From NCBI GenBank assembly GCA_902496125.1, contig CABUZU010000001.1, forward strand, positions 1 through 51,505: a stretch of DNA of 51,505 bases, in the 5' to 3' direction. Shown here piece by piece: positions 24,920 to 33,711 of this stretch. The notes under the pieces were generated by a model that was not told the origin of the DNA, searched no databases, and saw nothing but the letters and a program-made list of their open reading frames with translations. The position numbers and the translations under genes were made by a program. Every line of letters starts with the position of its first letter. Within the stretch, counting starts at the first letter, position 1. This stretch comes from an uncultured Lachnospiraceae bacterium (GTDB lineage Bacteria; Bacillota; Clostridia; Lachnospirales; Lachnospiraceae).

Positions 24920-25749
24920 CTAAGATAAATATTGTGAGGTCTCTTTACACATATCATATTTAACTCTGTAATCAAAGTAAATATCACATGTTGTTGGTGC
25001 ATTGTAAATTGTTGTAATTATATAATTTTTTATTGATGAAATCTCTCCTGTAAAATCTTGAAACACCAATTTGATATATTCAAGATGTTTATACCTTATT
25101 TTTCTGAAACGCCCTTTCACCAATTCAACAGGTAAATCTAATTGATTAACTCGAATCGTTGTATCACTTGGCATATTTAAAATTTCTGTCATGAGCAAAA
25201 CAATATTTTCAATAAAAGTATCTTGCATCTGTGGTACATATCCAATCTGTTCCATCACATCTACTTCTGATATGATATGATTGGATAAGATATTATTGCT
25301 TATAGTATTATTATTTATAGTATTATTATATAGACCTACCTTTTTCAGACCTTCAAATTGAACACCTTCATTTTGAACCCCTACAAAACGTGGGTGTGGC
25401 TCTTCTAATATTTCCATATCTACATTTTGTAATGGTGGATTCGGTTCATCTAATAATTCATATTCATAATAATATCTATTATTTTCATCTTTCAACTTAT
25501 ACTGGATGAGATATCCTTGTGTTTTGAGTTCTTTCCACGCACTGCTAAAAGCTCTCTCACCTTCAATACATTTACTCTGTAAAAATCCCTTATACAATGT
25601 AAAATCTTCTAGTGATATGTATGATTGAATTAACACATATAAACCTTTCGCCTTTAATGAAAGATTCTCATCTCGTATTGCAATATTGGAAACCATCGAA
25701 AAATTTACTCTTTTCTTACGAAATTTTCCACCTGTCTTACTACTGACAT
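24920..25749 (-). pseudogene. DUF6017/RepA-like plasmid-type protein with 5' frameshift
   Basis: The main frame (258 codons from ATG 25696) encodes VSNIAIRDENLSLKAKGLYVLIQSYI, the N-terminal winged helix of plasmid and integrative-element replication-initiator-like proteins, and ends in a DUF6017-like domain (RFRKIRYKHLEYI, then IKNYIITTIYNAPTT). The homology extends upstream of that ATG (GKFRKKRVNFS) in the same frame but without a start. The only good start is ATG 25749 with TAGGAGGTAAA, which is one base out of frame and dies after 14 codons. So a one-base loss near the start has broken the gene; a shortened protein from 25696 remains possible. It suggests a former mobile element here. Confidence 0.65.
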
Positions 25750-25882
25750 TTTACCTCCTAATCTAATATAAGTCTAATATACTCATTTAAAAATCGTGTT
25801 TTTGAATTTATTTTATTATATATTGGCTTTATAAAAATGTCAATACAAAAAATCTATATTTTCGACTTTTCCCAATGTATAA

Positions 25883-25911
25883 TTGACTTTCTTATTTACA
25901 AATACTATAAT
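25883..25911 (+). promoter_or_regulatory. Sigma-A promoter of the small XRE gene
   Basis: TTGACT (25883-25888), a 17-base spacer and TATAAT (25906-25911) lie 25 bases before the start codon. The intergenic stretch is shared with the divergent DUF6017 gene. Confidence 0.8.
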
Positions 25912-25936
25912 AGTTCAAAAGTAAAGGAGATTTCAA

Positions 25937-26152
25937 ATGCTTCAGTATTATAGATTATTCGACTATTTAAGAAAACACAATATTCGTCAAAAAGATTTAT
26001 TAAATGAAAAAATCATAAGTAGTGGAACCTTACAAAAATTAAGAAATAATGAAAGTGTAAACACTTCAATCTTAACAACTTTATGTGATTATTTAAACTG
26101 TGACCTTACAGACATTGTAGAATATGTTCCATCAACCAAAAAAGACGAGTAG
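25937..26152 (+). CDS. Small Cro/CI-family regulator (YozG-like)
   Basis: A 71-residue protein consisting of one helix-turn-helix domain (RQKDLLNEKIISSGTLQKLRNNESV, then TTLCDYLNCDLTDIVEYVP). It probably represses its own promoter or the divergent gene. AAAGGAG precedes the ATG. Such small regulators commonly accompany mobile elements, which fits the DUF6017 remnant alongside, but they also occur alone. Confidence 0.85.
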   Translation: MLQYYRLFDYLRKHNIRQKDLLNEKIISSGTLQKLRNNESVNTSILTTLCDYLNCDLTDIVEYVPSTKKDE

Positions 26153-26178
26153 CCAAATTAATTGCTACTCATCTTTTT
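26144..26178. terminator. Bidirectional terminator between XRE and GGDEF genes
   Basis: GACGAGTAGC (26144-26153) pairs with GCTACTCATC (26164-26173) with one mismatch. TTTTTT follows on the plus strand and CTTTTTTGG on the minus strand. It overlaps the end of the XRE gene and abuts the GGDEF stop. Confidence 0.85.
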
Positions 26179-27344
26179 TATGAATTCCTATTACTTCTTC
26201 GATCACGATCACTCATTCGATAATATTCCTTTTTCTGTTCATACATCCCTTTATCAGCCTCTTTTACAAGCTCCTCAATCGAAAATTCTTTGTATTCTTC
26301 TGCAATGGCATATCCAACAGACAAACTCAATTCATCAACCTTTTGACCTGACCATTCACTTGTTTTTTTCTTCAATTCAAGAAGACTTGTCTCAATCTGT
26401 TTTTGTTTCATTGTAGTAAATACAACAAATTCATCACCACCGATACGGAATGTCTGCCCCTTCCTACCGATAGATGCTTCAATACACCTAGCAGCTCCAC
26501 AAATCAACTCATCTCCTGCCTCATGTCCAATTGAATCATTCACTACCTTTAATCCATTAATATCAACTAGAAAAACAACTAAATTATCTGGAAAACCTTC
26601 TGCATAAGTATCCATTGTATCCACATAAGCGAAACGGCTTAGAACCCCCGATAACGGGTCATTCGATAATTTTATCTGTTGTTCGGTAAGCTTTTCATCC
26701 AATCGAAGTTGGGAAAACTCCGAATAATGAATATACAAAAATATAGCAGCAAAAGCAGCGGTAAGATATGCCACACGGCATGTTCCTCCTGATAGCTCTT
26801 GTATTGCAATACCAAAATAGGCAAGAGCTATTGCTGTATAAAGCGAGCTTCTATTTTGTTTTTTAAAGGACTTTCCATAATCTAGCATTCGAATCATAAG
26901 GTCAATAATAATCAATATGTAAAAAACCCTATAAATTGGATAAAGTGGTCCATGCGTATAATAATTTTTATCATCAATGATAACCATCCAACCTTCAAAT
27001 GCAGATATTATCTGTATAATCGCATTTCCAATAAATATTTTTTGAAAAATCTTACTCTTTTTATCTTTTTCTTGCATCAGTAAAATCAATGCCCCACCCA
27101 TCATCGGTGTAAACGTATAGTCAGCTGCCTTTACTGCTGCTAGAATGCCTCTTGGAACATTTTCTTTTCCTCCAATACAAACTCCCGCATATTCGGCAAT
27201 TGCTGCTAAAGCAATCAAAATGTTAGTTGTAATAAAAATCCTCTTTTTGTTCCTAGGTAATCGATTGTTCTCCAAAATCAAAATAGAACTTACCGCAAGT
27301 GCCAATACTACTATTATAATTATTGATGTATAATAATTCATCAT
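26178..27344 (-). CDS. Membrane diguanylate cyclase (GGDEF)
   Basis: A 388-residue protein with about seven N-terminal helices (residues 7 to about 208) and a GGDEF domain with DPLSGVLSR (229-237), DINGLKVVND (261-270) and the exact active-site loop RIGGDEF (300-306). It should make cyclic di-GMP from two GTP at the inner membrane face. No R-x-x-D inhibition site precedes the loop (the stretch is GRKGQTF), so product feedback may be absent. The start has GAGGA seven bases upstream. It stands alone between terminator and promoter regions; its input signal and effectors are not in the window. Confidence 0.92.
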   Translation of the reverse strand: MMNYYTSIIIIVVLALAVSSILILENNRLPRNKKRIFITTNILIALAAIAEYAGVCIGGKENVPRGILAAVKAADYTFTPMMGGALILLMQEKDKKSKIFQKIFIGNAIIQIISAFEGWMVIIDDKNYYTHGPLYPIYRVFYILIIIDLMIRMLDYGKSFKKQNRSSLYTAIALAYFGIAIQELSGGTCRVAYLTAAFAAIFLYIHYSEFSQLRLDEKLTEQQIKLSNDPLSGVLSRFAYVDTMDTYAEGFPDNLVVFLVDINGLKVVNDSIGHEAGDELICGAARCIEASIGRKGQTFRIGGDEFVVFTTMKQKQIETSLLELKKKTSEWSGQKVDELSLSVGYAIAEEYKEFSIEELVKEADKGMYEQKKEYYRMSDRDRRSNRNS

Positions 27345-27526
27345 CGTGTTTTCCTCAATTTCTCTCTATATCCTTCCATAACCAAAATAGGGACCTCTAA
27401 TGAGCCCCCTATTAATTACCACAATCAAAATTATTTATAATTTTTTATAGTATATTCCATATTTCAACAAAAATACAGTATTGATTTTTTAATTATTTTA
27501 TAGTAGAATAATTTATTACCTATTCT

Positions 27527-28006
27527 TTATTTCTCATTTACAAGTTTTCCTGTCATCTGTTCAATTTCTATCTCAAACATCTGAACACGATTTGCAGCTG
27601 AGCTTTTCATCTCTTCTTCTACTTCATCCATTGTAGGATAATATTTTATAGCCAGCCTTCTAAGTCTATCTTCTGCCACATTTTTATCTGCTACTAATTC
27701 CACCTTGCCAAATACAACAACACTCGTCGAATTCCATTCCCATCTTCCTTCTTTTTTGAAACCTTGATTCCAGACAGTGAAGCACACCTTATTACATTTT
27801 TTCATTGCATCTATCTTATGCCCTTCTTTTGCTCCATGAAAATAGATTTTTTTATCGTTTTCATCATAATAAAAATTAATTGGAACTGTATAAGGATATC
27901 CATCATCGCCTATTACTGAAAAAGCTGCCCTTTTTTCAGTTTCTAGTATCTTCTTACATTCCTCATCTGAAATCTGTTGTTTAAATCTTCTCATTCTTCG
28001 AAACAT
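27527..28006 (-). CDS. NimA-like pyridoxamine 5'-phosphate oxidase-family flavoprotein
   Basis: A 159-residue split-barrel FMN-binding protein of the NimA/PNPOx-like class. FSVIGDDGYPYTVPINFYYDENDKKIYFHGA matches the family start, and HKIDAMKKCNKVCFTV follows. Members reduce small nitro or quinone compounds; some confer nitroimidazole resistance. ATG 28006 with AGGAG is preferred; an upstream in-frame TTG lacks a site. It follows the zinc-ribbon XRE gene by 36 bases, and that regulator may control it. The true substrate is unknown. Confidence 0.85.
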   Translation of the reverse strand: MFRRMRRFKQQISDEECKKILETEKRAAFSVIGDDGYPYTVPINFYYDENDKKIYFHGAKEGHKIDAMKKCNKVCFTVWNQGFKKEGRWEWNSTSVVVFGKVELVADKNVAEDRLRRLAIKYYPTMDEVEEEMKSSAANRVQMFEIEIEQMTGKLVNEK

Positions 28007-28042
28007 ATTAATATTCTCCTCTTTTTCCAAATCAAAGGTTAA

Positions 28043-28810
28043 TTATCTTTTTTTATAAAGAACCAATTCTGGATTTCTTCCATTTTCATCATACGTACAA
28101 ATCATAATAAAATCCATATTTGCAAGAACTCCAAAACATCTTTCTCCTCCAAATTCAGATTCTAATTGATTTCCTAAGTATGTTTTTTGATCGTCTAAAA
28201 ACTTAACCATCTTCCCATTTGGAAGTCTATATTCAAGATTTACATATTTTCCAACAAGTGCATTTAACTTCTCCACCTTAGGCAAGCCTTCTATCTGAAG
28301 CTCATTAATTTCATTCATTAATTTTAACTTAAACTCTTCAAATTGACCATTATCACTAAGCTCATCGTATCTTTTCCAATAGTCCAATTTGGGAAGTAAC
28401 TCTTTCATGTAAGAACGTGCTTGTTCTTCTGTAAAATCTTCATTTACCATATGTTTAATACAAACATCGATCAACTCATCCATATCGTTGTAAGTATAAG
28501 TTCCATCAGAATAGCACCATTTACAATAATCTTCATTTAACATTCCATCATTGTCTCGACCTAGAATTGCATCATCTTCAATTGGCATTCCACAACACTG
28601 GCAAATAAGTTTTCTAGGTGCCCCTAAAAGTGTATTAATTGAAACGTTAAATTCCTTAGATAAAAGTTTTAATGTTTCTGTATTTGGAACGGTTTCACCA
28701 TTTTCCCAACGAGACACGGCTTGTCTTGTAACTAAAACTTTCTTAGCTAATTCATCCTGTGACATTCCTTTTTGAGTACGAAGTTCTAAAATAATATTTT
28801 TTGTTTCCAT
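28043..28810 (-). CDS. XRE regulator with a zinc-ribbon domain
   Basis: A 255-residue protein. An N-terminal XRE helix-turn-helix (7-61: MSQDELAKKVLVTRQAVSRWENGETVP) is followed by a putative zinc ribbon with Cys70, Cys73, Cys96 and Cys99 (ICQCCGMPI and DYCKWCYSDG) and a helical segment DFTEEQARSYMKELLPKLDYW. The C-terminal 90 residues are unassigned. HTH plus this ribbon is a known Firmicutes layout. It is probably the regulator of the NimA-like gene downstream. Confidence 0.85.
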   Translation of the reverse strand: METKNIILELRTQKGMSQDELAKKVLVTRQAVSRWENGETVPNTETLKLLSKEFNVSINTLLGAPRKLICQCCGMPIEDDAILGRDNDGMLNEDYCKWCYSDGTYTYNDMDELIDVCIKHMVNEDFTEEQARSYMKELLPKLDYWKRYDELSDNGQFEEFKLKLMNEINELQIEGLPKVEKLNALVGKYVNLEYRLPNGKMVKFLDDQKTYLGNQLESEFGGERCFGVLANMDFIMICTYDENGRNPELVLYKKR

Positions 28811-28888
28811 TGCAGTTACCTCCTTAAACTATATCATACATGAAAATATATTTTAGGAAAAGCAACTTATTGTTTCCCGTAAAAAATC

Positions 28889-29047
28889 CTATATCACTAC
28901 TAACAGCAATGTCCCTGCCACAATACATACCAATCCCAATGCAGCCTTTTTTGACAACTTTTCTTTAAAAACAATCCATAAAAAAATTAAAAACACGATT
29001 GTTTTAATAGCCGTTGCTACATCTGAATCTTTTTTTTGATTCCACAT
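28889..29047 (-). pseudogene. EamA/DMT-type transporter remnant with internal deletion
   Basis: From ATG 29047 (AAGGAG upstream) only 52 codons remain. KDSDVATAIKTIVFLIFLWIVF resembles the N-terminal half of a four-helix EamA-type protein, and KEKLSKKAALGLVCIVAGTLLLVVI is its typical last helix. The two are joined without the middle helices, so about 80-90 residues are missing in frame. A two-helix product could be made but would hardly transport. Confidence 0.6.
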
Positions 29048-29107
29048 TTTATCTTCTCCTTTTTTATAGTAGCATTTCAAAAATCAAATATCAAGTTCCT
29101 TTTTAAA

Positions 29108-29123
29108 TGTTTCACATGAAACA
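29108..29123. promoter_or_regulatory. parS site 5, one mismatch (parA promoter)
   Basis: TGTTTCACATGAAACA differs from the consensus at one central base. It lies 25 bases upstream of a TATAAT (29149-29154) in front of parA, so ParB binding could influence parAB transcription. Confidence 0.8.
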
Positions 29124-29182
29124 TCTAGAATTGTCTAAGAAATGATGCTATAATCAATGAAAAAAGATTGGAGGAACGCAAG

Positions 29183-29944
29183 ATGGGCAGAATTATTGCA
29201 ATTGCTAATCAAAAAGGTGGCGTAGGAAAAAGTACTACCAGTATTAATTTGTCAGCCTGTTTAGCCGAAAAAGGTAAGAAAGTTTTAGCAGTAGACATGG
29301 ACCCTCAAGGAAATACAACAAGCGGTTTAGGTGTCGATAAAAATGAACAACAAATTACAATCAATGATATCTTAATTGGAGAAAATGAAATTGAGGAATG
29401 TATTTTAAAAGATGTTTTAGAAAATTTAGATGTTATTCCTTCTAATATGGAATTGTCTGGTGCAGAAATCGAATTAATTGGTGTTGACCATAAAGAATAT
29501 GTGTTAAGAAATAGTATTAACAAAGTAAAAGACAATTATGACTATGTAATTATAGATTGCCCTCCTTCTCTTAGCATTTTAACAGTGAATGCACTCACAA
29601 CAGCAGATAGCGTATTAGTACCCATTCAATGTGAATATTATGCATTAGAAGGATTAAGCCAATTAATTTATACCATTGATTTAGTTCAAAAACGTCTAAA
29701 TCCAAATTTGATTATGGAAGGTGTAGTATTTACGATGTATGATGCACGAACAAACCTTTCTCTTCAAGTAGTAGAAAATGTAAAAAACAATTTAGACCAA
29801 AATATCTATAAAACAATTATTCCTAGAAATGTAAGACTAGCCGAAGCTCCAAGCCATGGTATGCCAATTAATCTTTATGATTCAAGGTCATCAGGCGCAC
29901 AAGGTTATCGACTTTTAGCTGAAGAAGTCATCAACAATGAATAA
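29183..29944 (+). CDS. parA: Chromosome partitioning ATPase ParA (Soj)
   Basis: A 253-residue ATPase from the ATG at 29183 (GGAGG eight bases upstream). It dimerises on DNA with ATP, interacts with ParB and moves origins apart; in Bacillus it also tunes DnaA. The deviant Walker A is QKGGVGKSTT, switch I is VDMDPQGNTTSG, and IIDCPPSLSILTVNAL follows. The short N-terminus lacks the extra DNA-binding domain of plasmid ParAs. It is followed after 11 bases by parB. Confidence 0.96.
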   Translation: MGRIIAIANQKGGVGKSTTSINLSACLAEKGKKVLAVDMDPQGNTTSGLGVDKNEQQITINDILIGENEIEECILKDVLENLDVIPSNMELSGAEIELIGVDHKEYVLRNSINKVKDNYDYVIIDCPPSLSILTVNALTTADSVLVPIQCEYYALEGLSQLIYTIDLVQKRLNPNLIMEGVVFTMYDARTNLSLQVVENVKNNLDQNIYKTIIPRNVRLAEAPSHGMPINLYDSRSSGAQGYRLLAEEVINNE

Positions 29945-29955
29945 AGGAGGAAATA

Positions 29956-30843
29956 ATGAGTAAAAAAGGCGGACTAGGAAAGGGACTAGACCTTTTAATC
30001 CCTAAAGGGGTTATGAATATCCCTAAAGCAGATAGTAAAGAAGAAAAATTAGGAATTCAAACTTTAAAACTATCTGAAATCGAACCGAATAAGGAACAAC
30101 CAAGAAAAAAATTTGACGAAGGCTCTATTAATGAATTATCTGACTCTATTAAACAATATGGCGTAATTCAACCAATTGTAGTATGTAAAAAAGACGAACA
30201 CTATGAAATCGTTACAGGCGAAAGACGCTGGAGAGCTGCTAAGAAAGCCGGATTAAAGGAAATTCCTGTTGTTGTTAGAGAATATACCGAGCAAGAAATC
30301 ATGGCTATTTCATTAATAGAAAATATTCAGCGACAAGATTTAAATCCCATTGAAGAAGCAGTTGCTTATCAAAGGCTTTTAGATGAATTTCAAATTACCC
30401 AAGAAGAATTAGCAAATCGAGTATCGAAAAGCCGAACCACTATCACAAATACTATGAGGTTATTAAAGCTTCTTCCCAAAGTACAGCAAATGCTAATTAA
30501 TGAGGAAATTAGTAATGGTCATGCTCGTGCATTGCTTGCACTTGAAGATTCAACCAAACAATTACAAGTTGCACAAAGCATTGTCAGCAATAATCTAAAT
30601 GTAAGAGACACTGAACAATTAGTGAAAAAAATAAATGAAGAAGCAATTCAAAAAGATATCAAAAAAGATATCGAACACGAAAAAGCTTCTAATGCATATC
30701 GTGAAATTGAAGAACAATTAAAAAATATCTTAGGAACAAAAGTTCAAATAAAAAATAAAAAAGGCAATAAAGGTAAAATCGAAATTGAATATTATTCATT
30801 AGAAGATTTTGAAAGACTTATTGACTTATTTAATCACAACTAA
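29956..30843 (+). CDS. parB: Chromosome partitioning CTPase/DNA-binding protein ParB (Spo0J)
   Basis: A 295-residue clamp protein that loads at parS, binds CTP and spreads along DNA. The CTP site is visible as GERRWRAAKKAG with ENIQRQDLNPIEEA, the central helix-turn-helix is TQEELANRVSKSRTTITNTMRLLKL, and the C-terminal part gives dimerisation. Its N-terminus starts MSKKGGLGKGLDLLIP, the ParA-activating peptide. Seven candidate parS sites lie in this window. It is cotranscribed with parA and DUF4446. Confidence 0.97.
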   Translation: MSKKGGLGKGLDLLIPKGVMNIPKADSKEEKLGIQTLKLSEIEPNKEQPRKKFDEGSINELSDSIKQYGVIQPIVVCKKDEHYEIVTGERRWRAAKKAGLKEIPVVVREYTEQEIMAISLIENIQRQDLNPIEEAVAYQRLLDEFQITQEELANRVSKSRTTITNTMRLLKLLPKVQQMLINEEISNGHARALLALEDSTKQLQVAQSIVSNNLNVRDTEQLVKKINEEAIQKDIKKDIEHEKASNAYREIEEQLKNILGTKVQIKNKKGNKGKIEIEYYSLEDFERLIDLFNHN

Positions 30844-30860
30844 ATATTAGGAGAAAATTA

Positions 30861-31367
30861 ATGGAAGAATTCTTACAACAGCTAACAACATACTTTTCCG
30901 TTTCTGAAAATTTATTATTACTTTTAATAGCCTCTATCGGAATTTTATTACTATTAAATATTATTTCATTTATTAGAATTGGCTCTCTTAAAAGAAAATA
31001 TAAAAAGTTTATGTCTGGTAAAGATTCCATATCCTTAGAAGATACCATCTTACAGCAAAAAGTTGAAATTGAAAAACTAACAGGAGCGATCAAAGATAAA
31101 GATGCGGTAATTGATGAAATTCACTTATTATTAAATAAAACCTATTCAAAATGTGGACTAGTAAAATATGATGCCTTAGACAATATGTCTGGTAAAATTA
31201 GTTTTGCATTTGTCCTCTTAAATAAACAAAATGATGGATTCTTAATGAACTCTATTCATACACGCAATGGCAGTTATGTATATTTAAGAGATATAAAAAA
31301 TGGATTATGTGATGTAAAACTTGGCGAAGAAGAAACACAAGCTTTAGAAATGGCAATAAAATCATAA
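30861..31367 (+). CDS. DUF4446 membrane-anchored protein
   Basis: A 168-residue protein with one N-terminal helix (about 19-38), a coiled-coil-like stretch (EDTILQQKVEIEKLTGAIKDKDAVIDEI) and a compact C-terminal domain (YDALDNMSGKISFAFVLLN, RDIKNG) typical of DUF4446. This family is found next to parB in many Clostridia, but its role is not established. A link between the origin complex and the membrane is a guess from the anchor and the context. Confidence 0.88.
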   Translation: MEEFLQQLTTYFSVSENLLLLLIASIGILLLLNIISFIRIGSLKRKYKKFMSGKDSISLEDTILQQKVEIEKLTGAIKDKDAVIDEIHLLLNKTYSKCGLVKYDALDNMSGKISFAFVLLNKQNDGFLMNSIHTRNGSYVYLRDIKNGLCDVKLGEEETQALEMAIKS

Positions 31368-31370
31368 GAA

Positions 31371-31386
31371 TGTTTCACGTGAAACA
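31371..31386. promoter_or_regulatory. parS site 6
   Basis: Exact TGTTTCACGTGAAACA in the 44-base gap between DUF4446 and aroC, close to parAB. Confidence 0.95.
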
Positions 31387-31411
31387 TTTTAGAAAGGAAC
31401 TAGAACTATAA

Positions 31412-32509
31412 ATGGCAGGCTCAATTTTAGGAGATATTTTTAAAATTAGTACATGGGGAGAATCCCATGGAAAAGCATTAGGGGTTGTCGTAGATGGATG
31501 CCCCGCAGGAATTGAATTATGCGAAGAAGATATTCAAATATATTTAGATAGAAGAAAACCAGGAAAAAACGAATTCACAACAAATCGTAAAGAATCTGAT
31601 TGTGTAGAAATTTTATCGGGAGTATTTGAAGGAAAGACAACCGGAACACCAATTAGTATGGTAGTTTTTAATAAAGACCAACGCTCAAAAGATTATTCAC
31701 AAATTGCAGCTTGTTATCGACCAGGACATGCGGATTATACTTTTGATGCGAAATTTGGATTTAGAGATTATCGTGGTGGTGGACGTTCTTCTGGTCGTGA
31801 AACAATTGGACGAGTTGCTGCTGGTGCAATTGCAGCAAAAGTCTTAAAAGAATTAGGTATTAAACTTTGTGCCTATACGAAAAGTATTGGAGATATCGAA
31901 ATTAATTTTAACAATTTTGATAAAAAATGGATTAATAAAGACCCACTCTATATGCCAGATAAAGAAGCATCTATAAAAGCTCAAGCCTATCTTCAAAAAG
32001 TTCGAGAAGAACAGGACTCTGCTGGTGGGATTATTGAATGTAAAATTTCTAATTTACCAACTGGTATTGGAAATCCAGTATTTGATAAATTAGATGCAAA
32101 TCTAGCAAAGGCAATTTTATCCATTGGAGCTGTAAAAGGCTTCGAAATTGGTAGTGGTTTTGAAGTTGCTAAAATGAAAGGCAGCCAAAACAATGACAAC
32201 TTTAAACTCCAAGGCGATAAAATTATAAAAGAAACAAACCATGCTGGTGGAGTTCTGGGTGGAATGAGTGATGGAGATGAAATTGTATTTCGTGCAGCAA
32301 TCAAACCAACTCCTAGTATTTCTAAAGAACAAAAAACCGTAACAATAGATGGTGAAGAAACTACTATTCAAATTCATGGACGTCATGATCCTGTAGTAGT
32401 CCCAAGAGCTGTAGTAGTAGTAGAATCTATGGCAGCAATTACTGTATTAGACTTGTTACTTTCTGGAATGAGTAGTACAATTGATAGAGTAAAAAAAATT
32501 TACTTATAG
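31412..32509 (+). CDS. aroC: Chorismate synthase
   Basis: A 365-residue FMN-dependent enzyme that turns EPSP into chorismate, the last shared step of aromatic amino acid synthesis. Signature stretches seen are WGESHGKALGVVVDGCPAG, RPGHADYTFDAKFG with YRGGGRSSGRET, and HDPVVVPRAVVVVESMAA. AAAGGA precedes the start. It is in the parAB strand order but separated by a parS; its terminator is the parS-bearing palindrome at 32512. Confidence 0.97.
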   Translation: MAGSILGDIFKISTWGESHGKALGVVVDGCPAGIELCEEDIQIYLDRRKPGKNEFTTNRKESDCVEILSGVFEGKTTGTPISMVVFNKDQRSKDYSQIAACYRPGHADYTFDAKFGFRDYRGGGRSSGRETIGRVAAGAIAAKVLKELGIKLCAYTKSIGDIEINFNNFDKKWINKDPLYMPDKEASIKAQAYLQKVREEQDSAGGIIECKISNLPTGIGNPVFDKLDANLAKAILSIGAVKGFEIGSGFEVAKMKGSQNNDNFKLQGDKIIKETNHAGGVLGGMSDGDEIVFRAAIKPTPSISKEQKTVTIDGEETTIQIHGRHDPVVVPRAVVVVESMAAITVLDLLLSGMSSTIDRVKKIYL

Positions 32510-32511
32510 AT

Positions 32512-32547
32512 AAAAGCTAGATGTTTCACGTGAAACATCTAGCTTTT
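32512..32547 (+). terminator. Perfect 36-bp palindromic terminator of aroC with parS core
   Basis: The arms 32512-32529 and 32530-32547 are exact reverse complements, starting AAAAGCTAG, and end in CTAGCTTTT on each strand. The T-run is short, so termination may be partial. Confidence 0.8.
32522..32537. promoter_or_regulatory. parS site 7
   Basis: Exact TGTTTCACGTGAAACA at the centre of the aroC terminator palindrome. Confidence 0.95.
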
Positions 32548-32570
32548 GTATAAAAATGGGAGGTGCAAAT

Positions 32571-33524
32571 ATGAAATCGAAAAATAAAGTTCTTTTAAAA
32601 GCAGCAACCACCACTGCTCTCTCTCTTGGTGTAATTTCTATCGGAAATTATAAAGAATTTAAACTATCAACCAAGAACAACCTTTTAGCAAATTCAAACT
32701 CTTTATTTTATCAATGGCGTTTTGGCAAGATTCATTACACAAAACAAGGAAAAGGTACACCGCTACTCCTACTCCATGACCTTTCACCTATAAATTGTGA
32801 TTACGAATGGCATCTAATTATAGATAAACTTTCTACAAAATATACTGTTTATACTCTAGATTTTCTAGGATGTGGACAGTCCGATAAACCCGCTTTAACT
32901 TATACTAATTTTTTATATGTACAAATGCTATCTGATTTTATTAGACAAATTATTAATCAAAAGACTCAAGTAATTGCCAGTGGAAATGCTTGTTCGATTG
33001 TAACAATGCTATGCAATTATGATAAGGAATTGGTTGAAAAGATTATTTTTATTAATCCCCCAAATCTTAAATCAACTGCAAAGGCTCCTAGCAAACGAAA
33101 AAAAACGCTCAAACGCTTACTATCCTTTCCAATTATTGGTACACTTATTTATAATTTACAATATTCAGAAAACATGATTGAAGAAACACTTCAACAACAG
33201 TTTTCTAATATTCAGTCTATCACAAAAAAGGAATTATTATTAAGAAAAGAATGTGCTCACTTAGGTTCTCCTAGTTGTAAAGATTTCTTTACCAGTTTAA
33301 ATTCAGACTATATAAACTTTCCAACTTATCGTGCGTTTAAAAACTTAAATAATTCTATTATTATTTTAGGCGGAATAAGTGAACCGAATATATGTTCCAA
33401 TTTAAACGAATACAAACAATTAAATCCCTCTATAGAAATCGATTTTATTCATAATAGTAAACATTATCCAGCTTTAGAAAATCCAAATGCATTATTGAAT
33501 CTTATTTCTGTATACTTTATCTAA
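32571..33524 (+). CDS. Alpha/beta-hydrolase fold protein lacking the nucleophile
   Basis: ATG 32571 is chosen for GGAGGTG at seven bases; the product is 317 residues. A membrane-anchor-like or signal helix (about 7-24) is followed by the hydrolase core: LLLLHDLSP (oxyanion region), LDFLGCGQSDKP, and the strand-turn where the catalytic elbow should be. This reads ASGNACSIVT (136-145), so the usual G-x-S-x-G is G-N-A-C-S, with Ala for the nucleophile and Ser for the last Gly. A late HNSKHYPALENP keeps the His. It may be a non-catalytic homologue or use Ser142 or Cys141. It is isolated by terminators on both sides. Confidence 0.75.
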   Translation: MKSKNKVLLKAATTTALSLGVISIGNYKEFKLSTKNNLLANSNSLFYQWRFGKIHYTKQGKGTPLLLLHDLSPINCDYEWHLIIDKLSTKYTVYTLDFLGCGQSDKPALTYTNFLYVQMLSDFIRQIINQKTQVIASGNACSIVTMLCNYDKELVEKIIFINPPNLKSTAKAPSKRKKTLKRLLSFPIIGTLIYNLQYSENMIEETLQQQFSNIQSITKKELLLRKECAHLGSPSCKDFFTSLNSDYINFPTYRAFKNLNNSIIILGGISEPNICSNLNEYKQLNPSIEIDFIHNSKHYPALENPNALLNLISVYFI

Positions 33525-33531
33525 TATTAAA

Positions 33532-33577
33532 AAAATCTTGAAAATTCTAAGAATCCCTTAGTTTTTCAAGATTTCTT
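33532..33577 (+). terminator. Terminator of the alpha/beta-hydrolase gene
   Basis: AAATCTTGAAAA (33533-33544) pairs with TTTTTCAAGATTT (33561-33573 region), and an inner CTAAG/CTTAG extends the stem. CTTT follows. Confidence 0.8.
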
Positions 33578-33711
33578 TAAGTTTTATCCAATCCCTTCAA
33601 TTTTAGACTATTTAAAATTTAATATTTCAACTATTTACAAACGTCAATTTTTGTTGTAAAATAATATACTACTATAATTGCGGAAAGAAGTCAGAAAGGA
33701 GGGAAATCATC

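Noticed and set aside
27386..27413. Hairpin AATAGGG/CCCTATT upstream of the GGDEF gene as a cyclic di-GMP riboswitch
   Set aside because: Only one short stem-loop is visible and the conserved GEMM core and second stem are absent.
32117..32386. Minus-strand open frames inside aroC
   Set aside because: They mirror the codon pattern of aroC and have no start signals.
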